Shown here: positions 22,111 to 33,570 of the stretch, one piece after another
Position numbering within the stretch: position 1 is the stretch's first letter
Layout: every line of letters begins with the position of its first letter
Source: Gymnothorax reevesii
Lineage: Eukaryota; Chordata; Actinopteri; Anguilliformes; Muraenidae
Direction: 5' to 3'
Assembly (NCBI GenBank): GCA_029721435.1
Contig: CM056574.1
Coordinates: 76,179,501 to 76,243,500 of the forward strand
DNA length: 64,000 nt
Notes under the pieces: model-generated
The model's database searches: none
What the model saw: the letters and a program-made list of their open reading frames with translations, nothing else
What the model was told of the DNA's origin: nothing
Made by a program: the position numbers and the translations under genes

Positions 22111-23139
22111 AATGTGTGAGCAACTGTAAATTTTGCCTGCTTCATCATGGTGAAGGTTGCCATGAAAACCTTCGAAAGCAAAATGATAGTTCAAACAAGA
22201 TTCAATTTCACTCATCCCTATACTCACTTTAGCTGGCAGGAATCATGAAACATCATACTATTATTAAGGATGTGTGAAAGGGCAGTCATAAATGCAAATT
22301 TCTTTGATTTGAACCATTTGACTCAATAGTTCTAATTTTGCATATTGTTGTGTTCTGTGGGTTTCTGTCTTTTGGTTATTCAATTTTGGGTTTTTATTAT
22401 TTTTGTGATGTCCGTTTTTAGTCTGATATTTTAGTGTTTCACATTTCGTATCTCTCCCGTGTTATTCCAGTCCACGTCTTACCCATGTACGGTCTTTGCT
22501 GTCTCCCCGGTCGCCTCATAGTTCATTGCCGTTTTCGTCTTTATAAATTGCGTCACTATTTCGGGTGATTTAATAGATTCTGGGTTTCAGCCTTCCTTCC
22601 GTTCTTGTTTGCGTATTTCCCCTTGCTTTTTTATATTACTTGCCTGTACTAAAAGTTTGTTGTTTTCCTATAATTTACTAACCAAAACTAACAATTTGTA
22701 TATAAGACTAACGAGCACTCAGGATTGTACAGCTGCACTTACTTATTAACTAACGACCTCTCTGCATTCGCCCTGTTCTATTCTCCGCCTCTCGCTTTCG
22801 CTTAATCTGCTTCACTGTGTTTCCTGCAGATTCTCTGCATTATTCTCATCTGTCCTGCCTCTCACTCTATTCGCTTAGGAGTCCTTTTTCACTTTATTTA
22901 TCCCGTCTATGGGAGAGTCTTGTGATCCTTGTTCGTGAGGATGTTTTCTTGTTTCATGTAATTGGGTTTCCCCTGTGTTAATTATATTAATTTTCAGCAC
23001 CTGTGTTTGTCCATGCCCCGTTCCTATGTATTCCTCGGCAGTGCAGAGCTGGTCAGATCTGAGTTCGCCCCCATTCCCTCATCGCTCATCTCTCACTCCT
23101 CCCACCACCTCCATCCCAGTTCTGTGTCCGAGTGTCCCT

Positions 23140-23630
23140 GTTCCTCCCGAGTCAGCCATCTGCTAGCTGTGCTGTCCGACTCAGCCATTTGCCAGTTGTT
23201 CCCTCCCGAGTCTGCCCTCTGCCTGCTGTGCCCTCCCAAGTCTGCCCTCTGCTAGCTGTGTCGTCCGAGTCAGCCATCTGCCAGCTGTGCCCATCCGAGT
23301 CTGCCCTCTGCCTCCTGTCCCGAGTCTGTCCACTGCCTGCTGTGCCCTCTAGAGTCTGCCCTCTGCCTGCTGTGCCCTTCATATTCTGCCATCTGTGCTG
23401 TCCGAGTCAGCCATCTGCCAGCTGTGCCCTTCCGAGTCTGCCCTCTGCCTGCTGCGCTCCTGAGTCTGCCCTCTGCCTGCTGTGCCCTTCCGATTCTGCC
23501 ATCTGTGCCGTCCGAGTCAGCCATCTGTGCCCTTCCGAGTCTGCCCTCTGCCTGCTGTCCCGAGTCTGCCCTCTGCCTTCTGTGCCCTCCCAAGTTTGCC
23601 ATCTGCGCCAGCGGTGCCCCTGTCTGTCCC
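23140..23630. repeat. Minisatellite, units of about 30-35 bp
   Basis: Tandem variants of GAGTCTGCCCTCTGCCTGC alternating with GAGTCAGCCATCTGCCAGC. The open frames found here on both strands are by-products of the short period. It lies inside the solo LTR at 22346-24054. Confidence 0.95.
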
Positions 23631-23860
23631 AAGCTCCCTAGTGTTCACTAGTGTCCCAGTTCGTCCCGAGCTCCCTAGTGTCCCAAGTGCCCCAGTTCGT
23701 CCCAAGCTCCCTAGTGTCCCGAGTGCCCAAGTTCGTCCTGAGCTCTCTCGTGTTCCCGAGTGCCCCAGTTCGTCCCGAGCCCCCTAGTTTTCCCGAGTAC
23801 CCCTGTCCGTGCCCAGCCCCTTTATGTTTCCGAGTGCCCGAGTTTTGGTTGTGTTAGTTC
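23631..23860. repeat. Second minisatellite, units of about 36 bp
   Basis: Tandem variants of AGTTCGTCCCGAGCTCCCTA plus GTGTCCCGAGTGCCCC, directly following the first array within the same LTR. Confidence 0.9.
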
Positions 23861-24279
23861 CTGAGTTTCTCCCCTTTTCAGTGCTTGTGCATGGTGTTTG
23901 TTTTGGCCTGTGTGCCACGTCTATATTCCTCCCAAGTCTTTTTAGTTTTATTATTAAATCTGGTTATTCCTGCATATAACGTCTCTCCCCCCTTGTTCCG
24001 AGTGTGTTCTGTTCTCTGTGTTCTCTCCCCGTGTTTTCCGAGGAATCCATAACACATATTGTCTCAGAATGAAGATCAAATAGTATTACCAATGATAAAA
24101 ATAAATCTTTATATGATTGACAAATAGCAGCCACATACCAATCTGGTAACAGCTGCGAATTCAAAGACATTGCAAGGTTTAATCAACCTGAAATTCCCAG
24201 GGTAAAGCATACCATGCTTTGATGTACTGATGAACTGATGATGCCATGTACATGCAAAGGACAAAACACAATCGGCACA

Positions 24280-24480
24280 AGAGTTGACCGTTACTGTGAG
24301 TTCTGTACATAAATGGCTGGAGAGCTCTCATTTACATCTTAACATATCTAAGACTGTGTGTATGTACTTTGCAAAAAGGGTGGATAATGCTAATAATCCT
24401 GATGTTGTTGTCCAAAATCAAAGAATTGAAGTAGTACAAAATTTTAAATATTTAAGAGTCATTCTTGACTCCAAGCTTAA
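24280..24480 (+). pseudogene. L2-like LINE reverse transcriptase fragment, part 1
   Basis: The frame reads LHLNISKTVCMYF and then VVQNFKYLRVILDSKL, the end of the reverse transcriptase domain in L2-type LINEs. It stops abruptly at TTAA, where a 2.7-kb element inserted, and continues at 27187. The 5' part of the LINE is missing, the usual 5' truncation of LINE copies. Confidence 0.8.
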
Positions 24481-27182
24481 GGCGAGACACTACAGGTGAA
24501 TAGGGTAAAAATTTTAAATAATAGATATCATCATGAAACTTCCTCAGTTAATTACTTGCAATAGTATGAAAAAAAATTGTATTACAAGTTTTTGAAATTT
24601 TTATGTTTAAATATGCAAATCAGGCATTATCTCATTAAATATGCGCTAATTTGCATATATTTTAGGAAGATAAATCTAAACATCTGATAAAGTCAGGTGC
24701 AAAATTCTTTTTTCATTTTGTTAACATATAAGATGAAAAAACAATTACAGAGGGATTTAAAGATATCTGCTTTTATTACTGAGAAAATCAAAATATGCTG
24801 TCCATGGCCTCAAAAAATCAATTTTCGCCATATTTTTGGGAATAAAATGTCTCATAAATCAGGCTAGGGATGAGATATTAACAAATGCCTCAGTAAATAT
24901 CTTCAGAATATTGCTAAGTGTATAACTGCAAAGTTTTGTATATATAGGTACTACAGAGGCAGAGAAGTTAGACTTGGAGTATGACAAAAAACTTGTTTTG
25001 AGAAAACGGCATTCAAAGATTTACATAGGGGAATTTAATGCATTTCTGTTGGAAACAATTGCTCACAAACAGAATAAATGCTCAGGCCCTAAAAAATAGT
25101 AATGTGGTATATTTTAAGCTAATGAAAATTGATAATTTAATAACATAACAGACATCTAAGGCCTACACCTGTAGTTATTCAACTAATAAACATATTGGCC
25201 TACACTGCTCAAACTTGCAGATAAAACTCACGTCAAATGCAACAACACTTCTACTTTCACTCTACAATCATGTAGATCAGTGGTCTTCAATGTTGTTCTA
25301 GGGACCCACTGTGTATGCTGATTTTTGTTCCAACCACAATTGTTGTCACAAGATTTTAACTTTTTTAAAAGTTGTTAATGTCTTAATTAGTTGTTTTTTA
25401 TATTTAGCGTTGTTACTGACTATTTTTAGCCAAATGTTTCATAGAAGCATCCATACATGCTATGAAGAATGAAATATCCTTGAAGATTTTGGTTTTATTT
25501 CTATACTGTAAGAGATTTCCAGCATTGTAACATTTGAAACTGATCAAATTAGACACTGAAGAACTCAGTAAACCCCAAACTGGGCTGAGGGACGCAACTG
25601 TTTCAAGTTCAAGTTCTTTCAAAAAACTTCAGGTGAATTAATTAGATTAACACAGAGCTGGTTTGACTCTTTACCATTTGCTTGTCGAATAAATTTGTCT
25701 TGATGTGCCGATTAGTTTTCACCAAGTAGGAGCCAAATACATCTTTAATTTGATTAGATACATTTTTTTCTCTCATTTTATGTTGTTATTTCCAATGCAT
25801 AGCAATGTGGGTATGGGATTTTTTTATTCTGGATGGCAAACACGGATATTTCTCTTATCTTGTGAATTAAGAGGGCAAATAACTGCTCTAAGCATTAAAT
25901 ACACTTAATTAAGACTAATGAACAGCTCGTTAAAATCCTGCGATTACAGCTGTGGTTAGAACAAAAGCCAGCATACACAGTGGGTCCCCAGAACAACGTT
26001 GAAAACCACTGGTGTAGATGTAAAGACGCTTCGTCGGCACGAGTGTCCTCTTTGCAATTACTGCACTTGAGCAATAAACTGCTGCAGAACCCATGATTTT
26101 CTGTATCAATGTTTATTCACCCGGCGCAGCATAATTAGGACAAAAGGCTATCAACTTTAACGCATTCACAGTTTAAGTGTCATATTCACGTTCCCGTTCC
26201 GTATGTCAGAAACCATTCAACCAGCGCGTTTGTAAGAGACTCTCAAGCGGAATTGAAGTACTTGTGCATGGAGGTTTATCAGTTCCACATGCGTTTCGGT
26301 GGATTTCACCACTAGTGACATGGAAATAATTATGACTCCAGACTTTTCACGCTTTTCTTTACACATGGGTTGAAAGCAATGGAATTGCATAAAAACGTTT
26401 CAAATGGTCCTATTTGATTTAAACAACTTGAACGATCGTGGAACACATGCATTGCGTTGATTGACTAATTGCTGACCACGGCATGGGAACGCAAGCATGC
26501 CACCTAATCTCAAACAAACAAACATGACGCGCAGGAGGCGGGTTATCACTGTGCCCAGTGTAAGTGCATTCGGATTCTCTTATGAGCGCGGTTCTCTCCC
26601 TAAGTTGTAAAAGAGTCCCCTTCACACCTTTCCTTTGTCTCATGACGTTTTACACAGGGGTTTTAGAGAAGTGGTTCGGAATTAGATGATAGGACGTGAC
26701 TATTTAACTATTCGGACACAGCCATGGTTCCGCGGCAAGCTAAAGACGGAAGTGTCAGAGCGCACCACGTGATGCATCTGAGCGAATCACGTTAGCAGAA
26801 ACCAGCAGTAGCCAATGAGATTTTGTCATTAGCTTTAAATCCCCATATGAACTTTCACAATTCGTGACTGACAGAAAGGAAATACCCTTATTTGGATTAC
26901 ACAGCGTTGTGCAGGAGAATCAGAGCTTTTCAACGATACCGGACATGACAGACTTCAGTGAAGAGGCGAAGTACTGTTCGTTGCGTTGGAATGCTAACTT
27001 TTTGGTAAATTCGGAAGAAACTCACTGCCGCAAGTAGACAAAATGTAATAAAATAAACGTCTAAATGTATAATTTTTATTTTTTCTTTATTGCAGTTTGA
27101 AAGAATACATATTCAAGGATCTCAAAATCTCAAATTTGACCATTGCATGGAAAATCCATGTTTTTGCCTGCCGTGTCTCGCC
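24481..27182. mobile_element. TTAA-flanked element, Kolobok-like, non-autonomous
   Basis: The ends are GGCGAGACACTACAGG and, on the other strand, GGCGAGACACGGCAGG, with TTAA on both sides (24477-24480 and 27183-27186). Boundaries are exact because the LINE frame (LDSKL to NFQQQVKK) resumes across it. TTAA duplication occurs in Kolobok and piggyBac; the AAGGCGAGACAC-type end is what I associate with Kolobok. The 2.7 kb has no transposase frame. It contains a hAT-type element at 25278-26011. Confidence 0.8.
25278..26011. mobile_element. Non-autonomous hAT-type element, intact relative of 3538-14564
   Basis: The terminal repeats CAGTGGTCTTCAATGTTG and CAACGTTGAAAACCACTG flank 734 bases. ATGTAGAT (25270-25277) and GTGTAGAT (26012-26019) flank it, seven of eight bases alike. 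The interior aligns with the pieces of the interrupted copy at 3538-14564 and defines that element's original size. Non-coding; nested in the TTAA element. Confidence 0.8.
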
Positions 27183-27186
27183 TTAA

Positions 27187-27690
27187 TTTTCAACAACAGG
27201 TAAAGAAAACAAAATGGACAAAATGAAATTTAACTTGTCCAATTTTAGTTATGTTACAAATAATCTAACCACAGACAGCTAAGCTATACTTCTAATCAGT
27301 GATTGCATCACATATGCTAAGTTGTATATCACAAGCTGGTCAACATCATGCAAAACATTTCTATAACCTATTGAGACAGTCTACAAACAAGCCTAAAAAG
27401 TACTTGATAAAAAACACATAATGTACCATCATTGTCGCATTCTGAATAAGTATTACCAATTGAACTGGGAAAACACACTGATTCTGTTCTTGTTTATAAA
27501 ATTCTGCTCGGTCAAGCTCTACCACCATTGCTAAATTTTGTTCAAAGAAACTCTCACAGATCAACTAGAGCTGGATCAAGGGGTGACAGTACTACTCAGG
27601 AAAACTACGTTTTGTCAAGCAACATTCTCCAATCGTGCATCCTAAACATGGAACCTTTTACCAAGCACAATATGTGTATTACGAACTGCA
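27187..27690 (+). pseudogene. L2-like LINE reverse transcriptase C-terminus, part 2
   Basis: Continues the frame broken at 24480: NFQQQVKKTKWTK, SNFSYVTNNLTTDSAKLYF, then a tail with VLVYKILLGQALPPLLNF and several frame changes and stops. The final part of the ORF2 protein is followed by 3' untranslated sequence to 27942, where a Ty3/gypsy element inserted. Confidence 0.75.
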
Positions 27691-27942
27691 ATATTTTTCT
27701 CCTTACATCGTACAGCAGCGTTTTTGGAAAACCAGATCAGTGAACATAATATTGTCTGAATTGTATGCTTGTTATCTGTTGTGCAACCATTGGTGTGTAA
27801 CCATCTGTAGTATATGACACTTCTCCTGTTTTGTCTTATTTTAAGAATGAAACGCAACCTACAATATATCTTTATCATGGGCAATCAAGCATTTTCAAAT
27901 CAAACACTTCAAGCACTTTATCACTTTATTTTGGACAGCCAG

Positions 27943-28049
27943 TGTGATGGCTGTTAGAAATTGGATGCCGAAAGCAGTGGCCAGAAATAAAAGGCAAAAA
28001 CTGCAGAGTGCCGAGAGACTAAAAGCAGATAAAAATAACTAGGGTCGCG
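27943..28049 (-). repeat. 3' LTR remnant of the minus Ty3 copy
   Basis: Matches the end of the 5' LTR (39069-39180): shared GAGAGACTAAAAGCAGATAA. It joins integrase sequence directly at about 28050, so most of the LTR and the end of pol are deleted. Confidence 0.8.
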
Positions 28050-29446
28050 CTACCTGTCTGCCCGTTGGTCTCCGGGTGAAACCCAGAGGAGAGACTCACT
28101 GTGGCCCCCAACTGCTAACAAAACACCTGCCAAAATCTGGCTGTAAACTGAGGGCCTCGGTCAGACACGATATCTTGCGGAAGCCCATGCAACCGGAACA
28201 CATTGTTGACCACAAGATGCGCTGTCTCCCGTGCTGAAGGCGACAAAATGAGCCGCTTTAGAAAAACGGTCAACCACTACCAAAATGACCGTGTTGCCGT
28301 CAGATACAGGCAGCCTCGTAACATAATCTAACGCGATATGCGACCAAGGGTGCCTGGTAGCGGGTCAAGGTCGCAGCAAACCAGCAGGAGGGACATGGGA
28401 AGTCTTATTCCTGGAACAGACGCCACAGGCAGCCACAGACTCCCAAATGTCCCTCATCATCTCCGGTGACTAAAAATTTTGGGCCAGGTGCTGCTTGGTC
28501 CGATGGGCCTCCGGGTGCCCCGCCAAGCGGGAAGAGTGTCCCCACTGGTGGACCTGTGGCCTACCTCTATGCGGGACAAATAAACAGCCAGTAGGCTCCC
28601 CCCCAGGACCGGGATCAGATTTCAACGCCTCCTGAACCACCGCCTCAACCTCCCACTGAATGGGTGCCACAATCTGTGCAGTCGGAATAACAAGCTCCGG
28701 GGTAGGATCGCGATCAGTGCAATAATACAATCGTCACAGGGCGTCAGGTTTAATATGTTTTGAGCCCGAGCAATAGGTGAGCGTGAAATCAAAGCGGTTA
28801 AAAAATAACGACCATCGCGCCTGTCGGGAATTGCACCGCTTGGTTTGCTGAATGTATTGGAGGTTTTTATGGTCGGTCCATACCACAAAAGGGTGCTCAG
28901 CTCCCTCCAACCAGTGGCGCTGCTTTTCGAGGGTCAGCTGGACCACTAATAACTCCCGGTCACCAATACTCTAGTTGCGTTCCGCGGCGGACAAAGACCG
29001 GGAGAAGTACGCACATGGGTGAAGCTTATTATCCCAACGAGGGCGCTGGAACAGAAAAGCACCCACGCCCACCTCCGAAGCATCTACCTCCACAACAAAT
29101 GGGAGGGAGGGGTCGGGCAAAATCAAAATAGGCTCTGAGCTAAAACGTTTCTTTAATTCCTGAACGGCAGCATCAGCTGCAGGAGACCAAAAAAAACGCT
29201 GAGGAGGTATTCTTTTTAGTGAGCGCAATAATGGGGGCAGCAACAGGGCTAAAATCACGAATGAACCTCCTATAAAATTCACAAAGCCCAGACAGCGTTG
29301 AACCTCTTTAACACTCTGCGGTGCAGGCTAATTCCTGACCGCAGCCACCTTGTCAGGGTCCATTTGCACCGGCCCCTTAGAAACAATAAAGCCCAAGAAT
29401 GAGACAGTTTGGGCGTGGAAAACACATTTTTTGGCTTTAACAACAA
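28050..29446 (-). pseudogene. Minus Ty3 copy: integrase, RNase H and late reverse transcriptase, broken
   Basis: Minus-strand frames show integrase remnants (28050-28460, out of frame), the pre-integrase spacer (28470-28730: VIPTAQIVAPIQWEVEAVVQ), RNase H (28734-28946: [18 protein letters not shown]) and the polymerase connection with RNase H start (28971-29282: [19 protein letters not shown]). Several stops and shifts occur. The polymerase catalytic box is missing: sequence jumps into a tandem array at 29447. The plus copy at 34937-36612 shows what an unbroken relative looks like. Confidence 0.85.
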
Positions 29447-30892
29447 GAGCCATCAGGAGATGGCATATCCCCTGACCCCCAGCAAAAACATAGAACAGTA
29501 ATTTGTGAAGAAAATGTCTCAGAAAACATGAAATTTTACGAACTATGAATATCTAGTCCAGACATGGAAAACCTCAGAAAAAGAGCATAAACAAGAGTCA
29601 TCTGGAGATGACATATCCCGACCCCCACATATCGTAACTCAGCTTTTATGATGAAGATATTGGAATGCAGAGTTTGCATGTGTGAGAAGAGATGTCATGA
29701 TCACTAGTGGTCACGTAAACGGATTCTGTATTCATGAAAACATCTTGACATAGTGGATAATGTGTCTGTGAATTAAGTTTAATGAACCTAGATCATATGG
29801 TTTGGGAGATATGCCCCAAGCAAGACAGCCACCCTCAAAGCCAATCTAAATTCCCTGTCTCCATAGAAACTTCTAAAGAAAAATGAATCTATAAACTCCA
29901 AAATAGGAAAAGGCAGCTCTACTCGTAGTGGGTAATATATCTGTGAAGTTAGATGAACCTAGGAGACACAGTTTAGGAGACAAGGTAGCCACCCTCAAAG
30001 TCGATCTAAGTTCAATGTTTCCATGGAAACCTGAGAAAGTAACTAATCTAGAAGCTTCGGAATAGCAAGAGGCACATCTACTCATACTGGTCAATATATT
30101 TGTGAAGTGTGGTGAACCTAGACCGTACGTTTAGGAGATATGCTCCGGACAAGGTAGCCACCTTCAAAGTCAATCTAAGTTCAACATTTCCAAGACAATC
30201 ACAAAAATTAAAAGGACAAGAAACTGCAAAATAGCAAAAGGCACATCTACTCATAGTGGTTAATATATCATTGAAGTTTGGTGAACCTAGGACATACAGT
30301 TTAGGAGATATGCTCCGGACAAATCAGCCACTCTCAAAGTTAATCTAAGTTCACTGTTTCCATGCAAACCTCAAATATTGGATAATGTAGAAGCTTCAAG
30401 ATAGCAGAGGGCACATCTACTCATAGTGGTTAATATATCTGTGAGGTTTGGTGAACCTAGGCCATACGATTTAGGAGATATACTCCAGACAAGACAGCCA
30501 CCGTCAAAGTTAAAGTTCACCGTTTCCATGGAAACCTCAAATATTAGATAATGTGGAAGCTTCAAAATAGCAAAAGGCACATCTACTCATCGTGGTAAAT
30601 ATATCTGTGACGTTTGGTGAACCGACGCCATACGGTTATGAGATATGCTCCGGACAAGGTAGACACCTTCAAAGTTAATCTAAGTTCCACGTTTCCACGG
30701 AAACCGCAAAAATTAATAAATCAAGAAACTTCAAAATAGTAAAAGACTCATCTACTCATACTGGTTAATATATCTGTGATGTTTGGTGAACCTAAGATGC
30801 ATAGGTATGAAGAAATGTTCCGGACAAGAAAATGATTACAGACGGACGGACATACTGATGATTATATCCCCCCGTCATTTGTATGATCTCTC
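29447..30892. repeat. Tandem array, unit about 169 bp, five to six clear copies
   Basis: CATCTACTCATAGTGGTTAA recurs at 30074, 30244, 30414, 30580 and 30749, 166-170 bases apart, with GGTGAACCTAGG and TTTAGGAGATATGCTCCGGA in each unit. The left part (29447-29900) is more diverged. It replaces about 125 bases of the reverse transcriptase, including the catalytic box, in the minus Ty3 copy. The right end includes GACGGACGGACATACTGATG. It may be the body of a non-autonomous element; ends are not resolved. Confidence 0.85.
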
Positions 30893-31766
30893 AGAGCACG
30901 TCATTGACGAATGCCTGAAACACCGAGGGGGCGTTAACCAGCCCGAACGGTAAGACCTGATATTCGTAGTACCCGTCATGCGTGTGAAAAGCAGTTTTCC
31001 ATTCATCCCCCTCCCGAATGCGAATCAAATTATATGCATTGCAATGATCGAGCTTAGTAAATAATGACGCCTCCTGCAGACGTTCAAACGCAGAATTCAT
31101 TAACGGGAGGGGGTATCGATTTTTAATGGTGATTTTATTCAAACCTCTGTAATCAATACAGGGTCTCAGACCGCCATCCTTTTTCCCCACAAGAAAGAAT
31201 CCCGCTCCGGCAGGGGACGTGGACGGCTAAATAAAACCATTGGAGAGAGCCTCCTGAATATACCCTCGCATAGCCCTACGCTCAGGTGCTGACAGCGAAT
31301 ATAGCGAACCCCGAGGCTGAGTTGTCCCAGGATAAAGATTAATTTTGCAGTCATACGGACGATGCGGAGGTAACATACAGGCTCGTTGTTTACTAAACAC
31401 CTCAGCTAGATCAGCGTAGTCCCTGAGAACATTCAGAGGCAAGTCAACGTTCAGGGTGGCACCAAATTCCTTACCCTGCTCAGAATCTAATGACTTTGTG
31501 ACTGATTCCAAATCGCTAAAATGCTCTAAAAAATAATCGTCTTCTAGCTTTCGCCAGTCAAACTGAGGATCCCATTCCAACCCCTCCTCTACCCTTTTTT
31601 CTAGTTTAGGAGAGTATAGTGGGATATCCTCCTCACACTCACTCCAGGCATCAGCCTGCCCCGTGGCTTGATGTCTGGGAAAACAAGTTTCATTATCTCT
31701 CAATGAGAGCTGCAATTGGTGCCCCAGCGGAAGACAGGGTTGTTCTGTTCCCCCCAGCTGATGCAT
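30893..31766 (-). pseudogene. Minus Ty3 copy: reverse transcriptase N-terminal half and leader
   Basis: Frame 31227-31766 carries the segment before the polymerase ([15 protein letters not shown], then [17 protein letters not shown]). Frame 30891-31190 carries [20 protein letters not shown] and [19 protein letters not shown] frame break lies near 31200. Sequence ends just before the catalytic box, where the 169-bp array begins. Confidence 0.85.
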
Positions 31767-31770
31767 GGTC

Positions 31771-32579
31771 TGTGTTCCCGTAAATTACTCTCTCTTTTAC
31801 TATCTAGTAACATATACTAACAGTTTGTTGTTTCTGCTTAATTACTAACCCACATTAACATTGTATATTTTTACTAACTTACTAACATGCACTCGGGGCT
31901 GCACGTACTAATTGACTAACGATCTCTCAGCAGTCGCCTAATTCTAGTCTCCACCTCCTTGCCTATCCCTAATTATCTCTGCTACGAATTTCTGTGGATT
32001 TCCACTCATACTTTGTGCTTTCCTTTCTTTAATCTATATACTTTAGTACTCCTTAACCGGAGCTGTTGTTCTGTCCAGAGGTTTGTCTTCTGAATCCTGT
32101 CTGCGTTTTGGCTTTTGCCATATTCATGTAATTCGATTATTCCTCGTGTGTCACTCCTGATTATTGTATCATTGATTGCACCTGTTTCTCCCTGGTCATG
32201 TGTTCGCCCCGGATGTGTATTTAAGATGGTCTGTTTATGCAATTCCTTTGTCAGATCGTTCTCCTAGTTTCCTGTGCCACGTTTGTTTTCCGCCTCGATT
32301 CTTAGTGATTTACCTTTCTGACTGGACCGCCTGACTACAAGCTTTGCCTATTCCATGTATTGTACCGCATTCTTGTTTATCGACCTCTTTTTGCCTGACT
32401 ACGATTTTTGTGATTGGTGCCCTGATTTTGACTCTGGATTACGCCCATTGGAATCTGTTTTTGGATTGCGGACTTCGTACTGTTGCCAGCTCTGTTGGGG
32501 GGTTTCCCCCTTCAGAAATAAAGCCTCCTTTTTGCATTCATCTGGTGTTCGCTATTGGTTCATTTTGTAAATCACAACA
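31771..32579 (+). repeat. LTR-like repeat, about 0.8 kb, nested in the minus Ty3 copy
   Basis: It begins TGTGTTCCCGTAAATTAC and ends TTTGTAAATCACAACA. TATTTAAG near 32218 and AATAAAGCC near 32516 suggest a promoter and polyadenylation site on the plus strand. Parts resemble the LTRs at 22346-24054 and 53074-54204. No proper target duplication is seen, and the Ty3 sequence between its flanks (end of gag and protease) is missing, so a deletion accompanied or followed the insertion. Confidence 0.6.
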
Positions 32580-33112
32580 GGCATGGCTAAATACAGTCAC
32601 TGGAGGTGCCTCCGGCCAGCCTGTCTCTGTGGCCAGAGAGCGAAATGCAATAGAAAATTCAGCTGCGCTCTCTTTACCCTGTTTAAGGTGCATTAAATGC
32701 GCTGCTGCGTCCTGACCACAAATGTCTTAATCAACAACAGACACCATCTCTCTAGCGAGGGCCTCGACAATTTTCAACCAGAGAATTAGATCTAATTGGT
32801 GGGCTGACCCAATTGAGCGCTGTGCCAGCCAACAGGGATAATATGAATGCAACCCGAGAATCCTCATTAACAAAACGTGATGGCTGAGCCTTAAAAAATA
32901 TCTCACATTGGGCGATAAAATCCTTACACTTTCCGGCCTCGCAGTTGTTACTTAGGTTCTCTGGGGGAATGTATGGATGATGCTTCTGCAACTATTTGTG
33001 AAGTTTGTGACGTTAGAGATTTAATACTCTTTACAAATCTAACAGAACGCTCTGCTGATTGTGAAGAGCAGTCTCTTGCAGGTGTAGTCTCTGAAAAAGT
33101 TCAGATGGCTGA
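32580..33112 (-). pseudogene. Minus Ty3 copy: gag central part, broken
   Basis: Frame 32752-32991 reads KHHPYIPPENLSNN, CKDFIAQCEIFFKAQPSRF and LLAGTALNWVSPPIRSN, capsid-like gag sequence shared with the plus copy at 33571-34190. The upstream part up to 33112 matches the coiled-coil region out of frame. It is cut at 33112 by the plus-strand copy. Confidence 0.8.
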
Positions 33113-33554
33113 TGTCATGGTTTAGGAGCTTTGTTAGCTCATTTTGTTAGTCTCGTCCGGTATGTTATCGTTTTGCTCGCCGTCGGCTTCCTTAGCCAGC
33201 TGGCATTGATTGGGGGCGTTGCCTGGACTCTATTTAAGCTCCCGTCCTTCCTCGTTCGTGTTGCTGGAGTGTCATTTTGCTCTTGACGCTTAAGCCGGTG
33301 AGGTCTTTGAGAAGACAGAGTATTGGCAGGATCTTAGCTGCATAAGAGGAATAGTGTTACTGAGTAAGGGATTATTTTGGTTTATTTCCCTTTTCTTTTT
33401 TATTCATTTTGAGCTCGCCTGTTTTGCTACCACGGACGGCGTCAGGTCCTTTGGTAGCGCGGATTTCCATTTGTTTTAGTCTCTCAGCACGCTGCTGGTT
33501 TTTACTTTTATTTCTGGCCACTGCTCTTAGCGTCTTACCACCAACGCCATCACA
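33113..33554 (+). repeat. 5' LTR of the plus Ty3 copy
   Basis: 442 bases from TGTCATGGTTTAGGAGC to AACGCCATCACA. It is the inverted counterpart of the 438-bp LTR at 39069-39506. The gag ATG lies only 16 bases downstream, leaving room for little more than a primer-binding site. Confidence 0.85.
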
Positions 33555-33570
33555 GTACACTCCAGCCACA

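Larger units (their letters stand above)
22346..24054 (+). repeat. Solo LTR, 1.7 kb, with internal minisatellites
   Basis: It runs from TGTTGTGTTCTGTGGG to GGAATCCATAACA, flanked by the 5-bp repeat CATAT (22341-22345 and 24055-24059). A TATATAAG box lies near 22699 and ATTAAA near 23954. The segment at 22670-22780 is similar to parts of the LTRs at 31771-32579 and, inverted, 53074-54204 (repeated ACTAAC words), so all three belong to related families. About 700 bases are minisatellite. No internal genes are left, consistent with LTR-LTR recombination. Confidence 0.8.

Noticed and set aside
23132..23641. Long frames on both strands rich in Cys, Leu, Pro or Gly, Gln
   Set aside because: Produced by a 30-36-bp minisatellite; both strands are open at once.
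29873..30580. Frames in the 169-bp array
   Set aside because: Repeat-derived; each unit carries the same partial frame with no known domain.
30074..30800. CRISPR-like regular spacing of repeats
   Set aside because: Units are contiguous ~169-bp tandem copies with no unique spacers, and the context is vertebrate.
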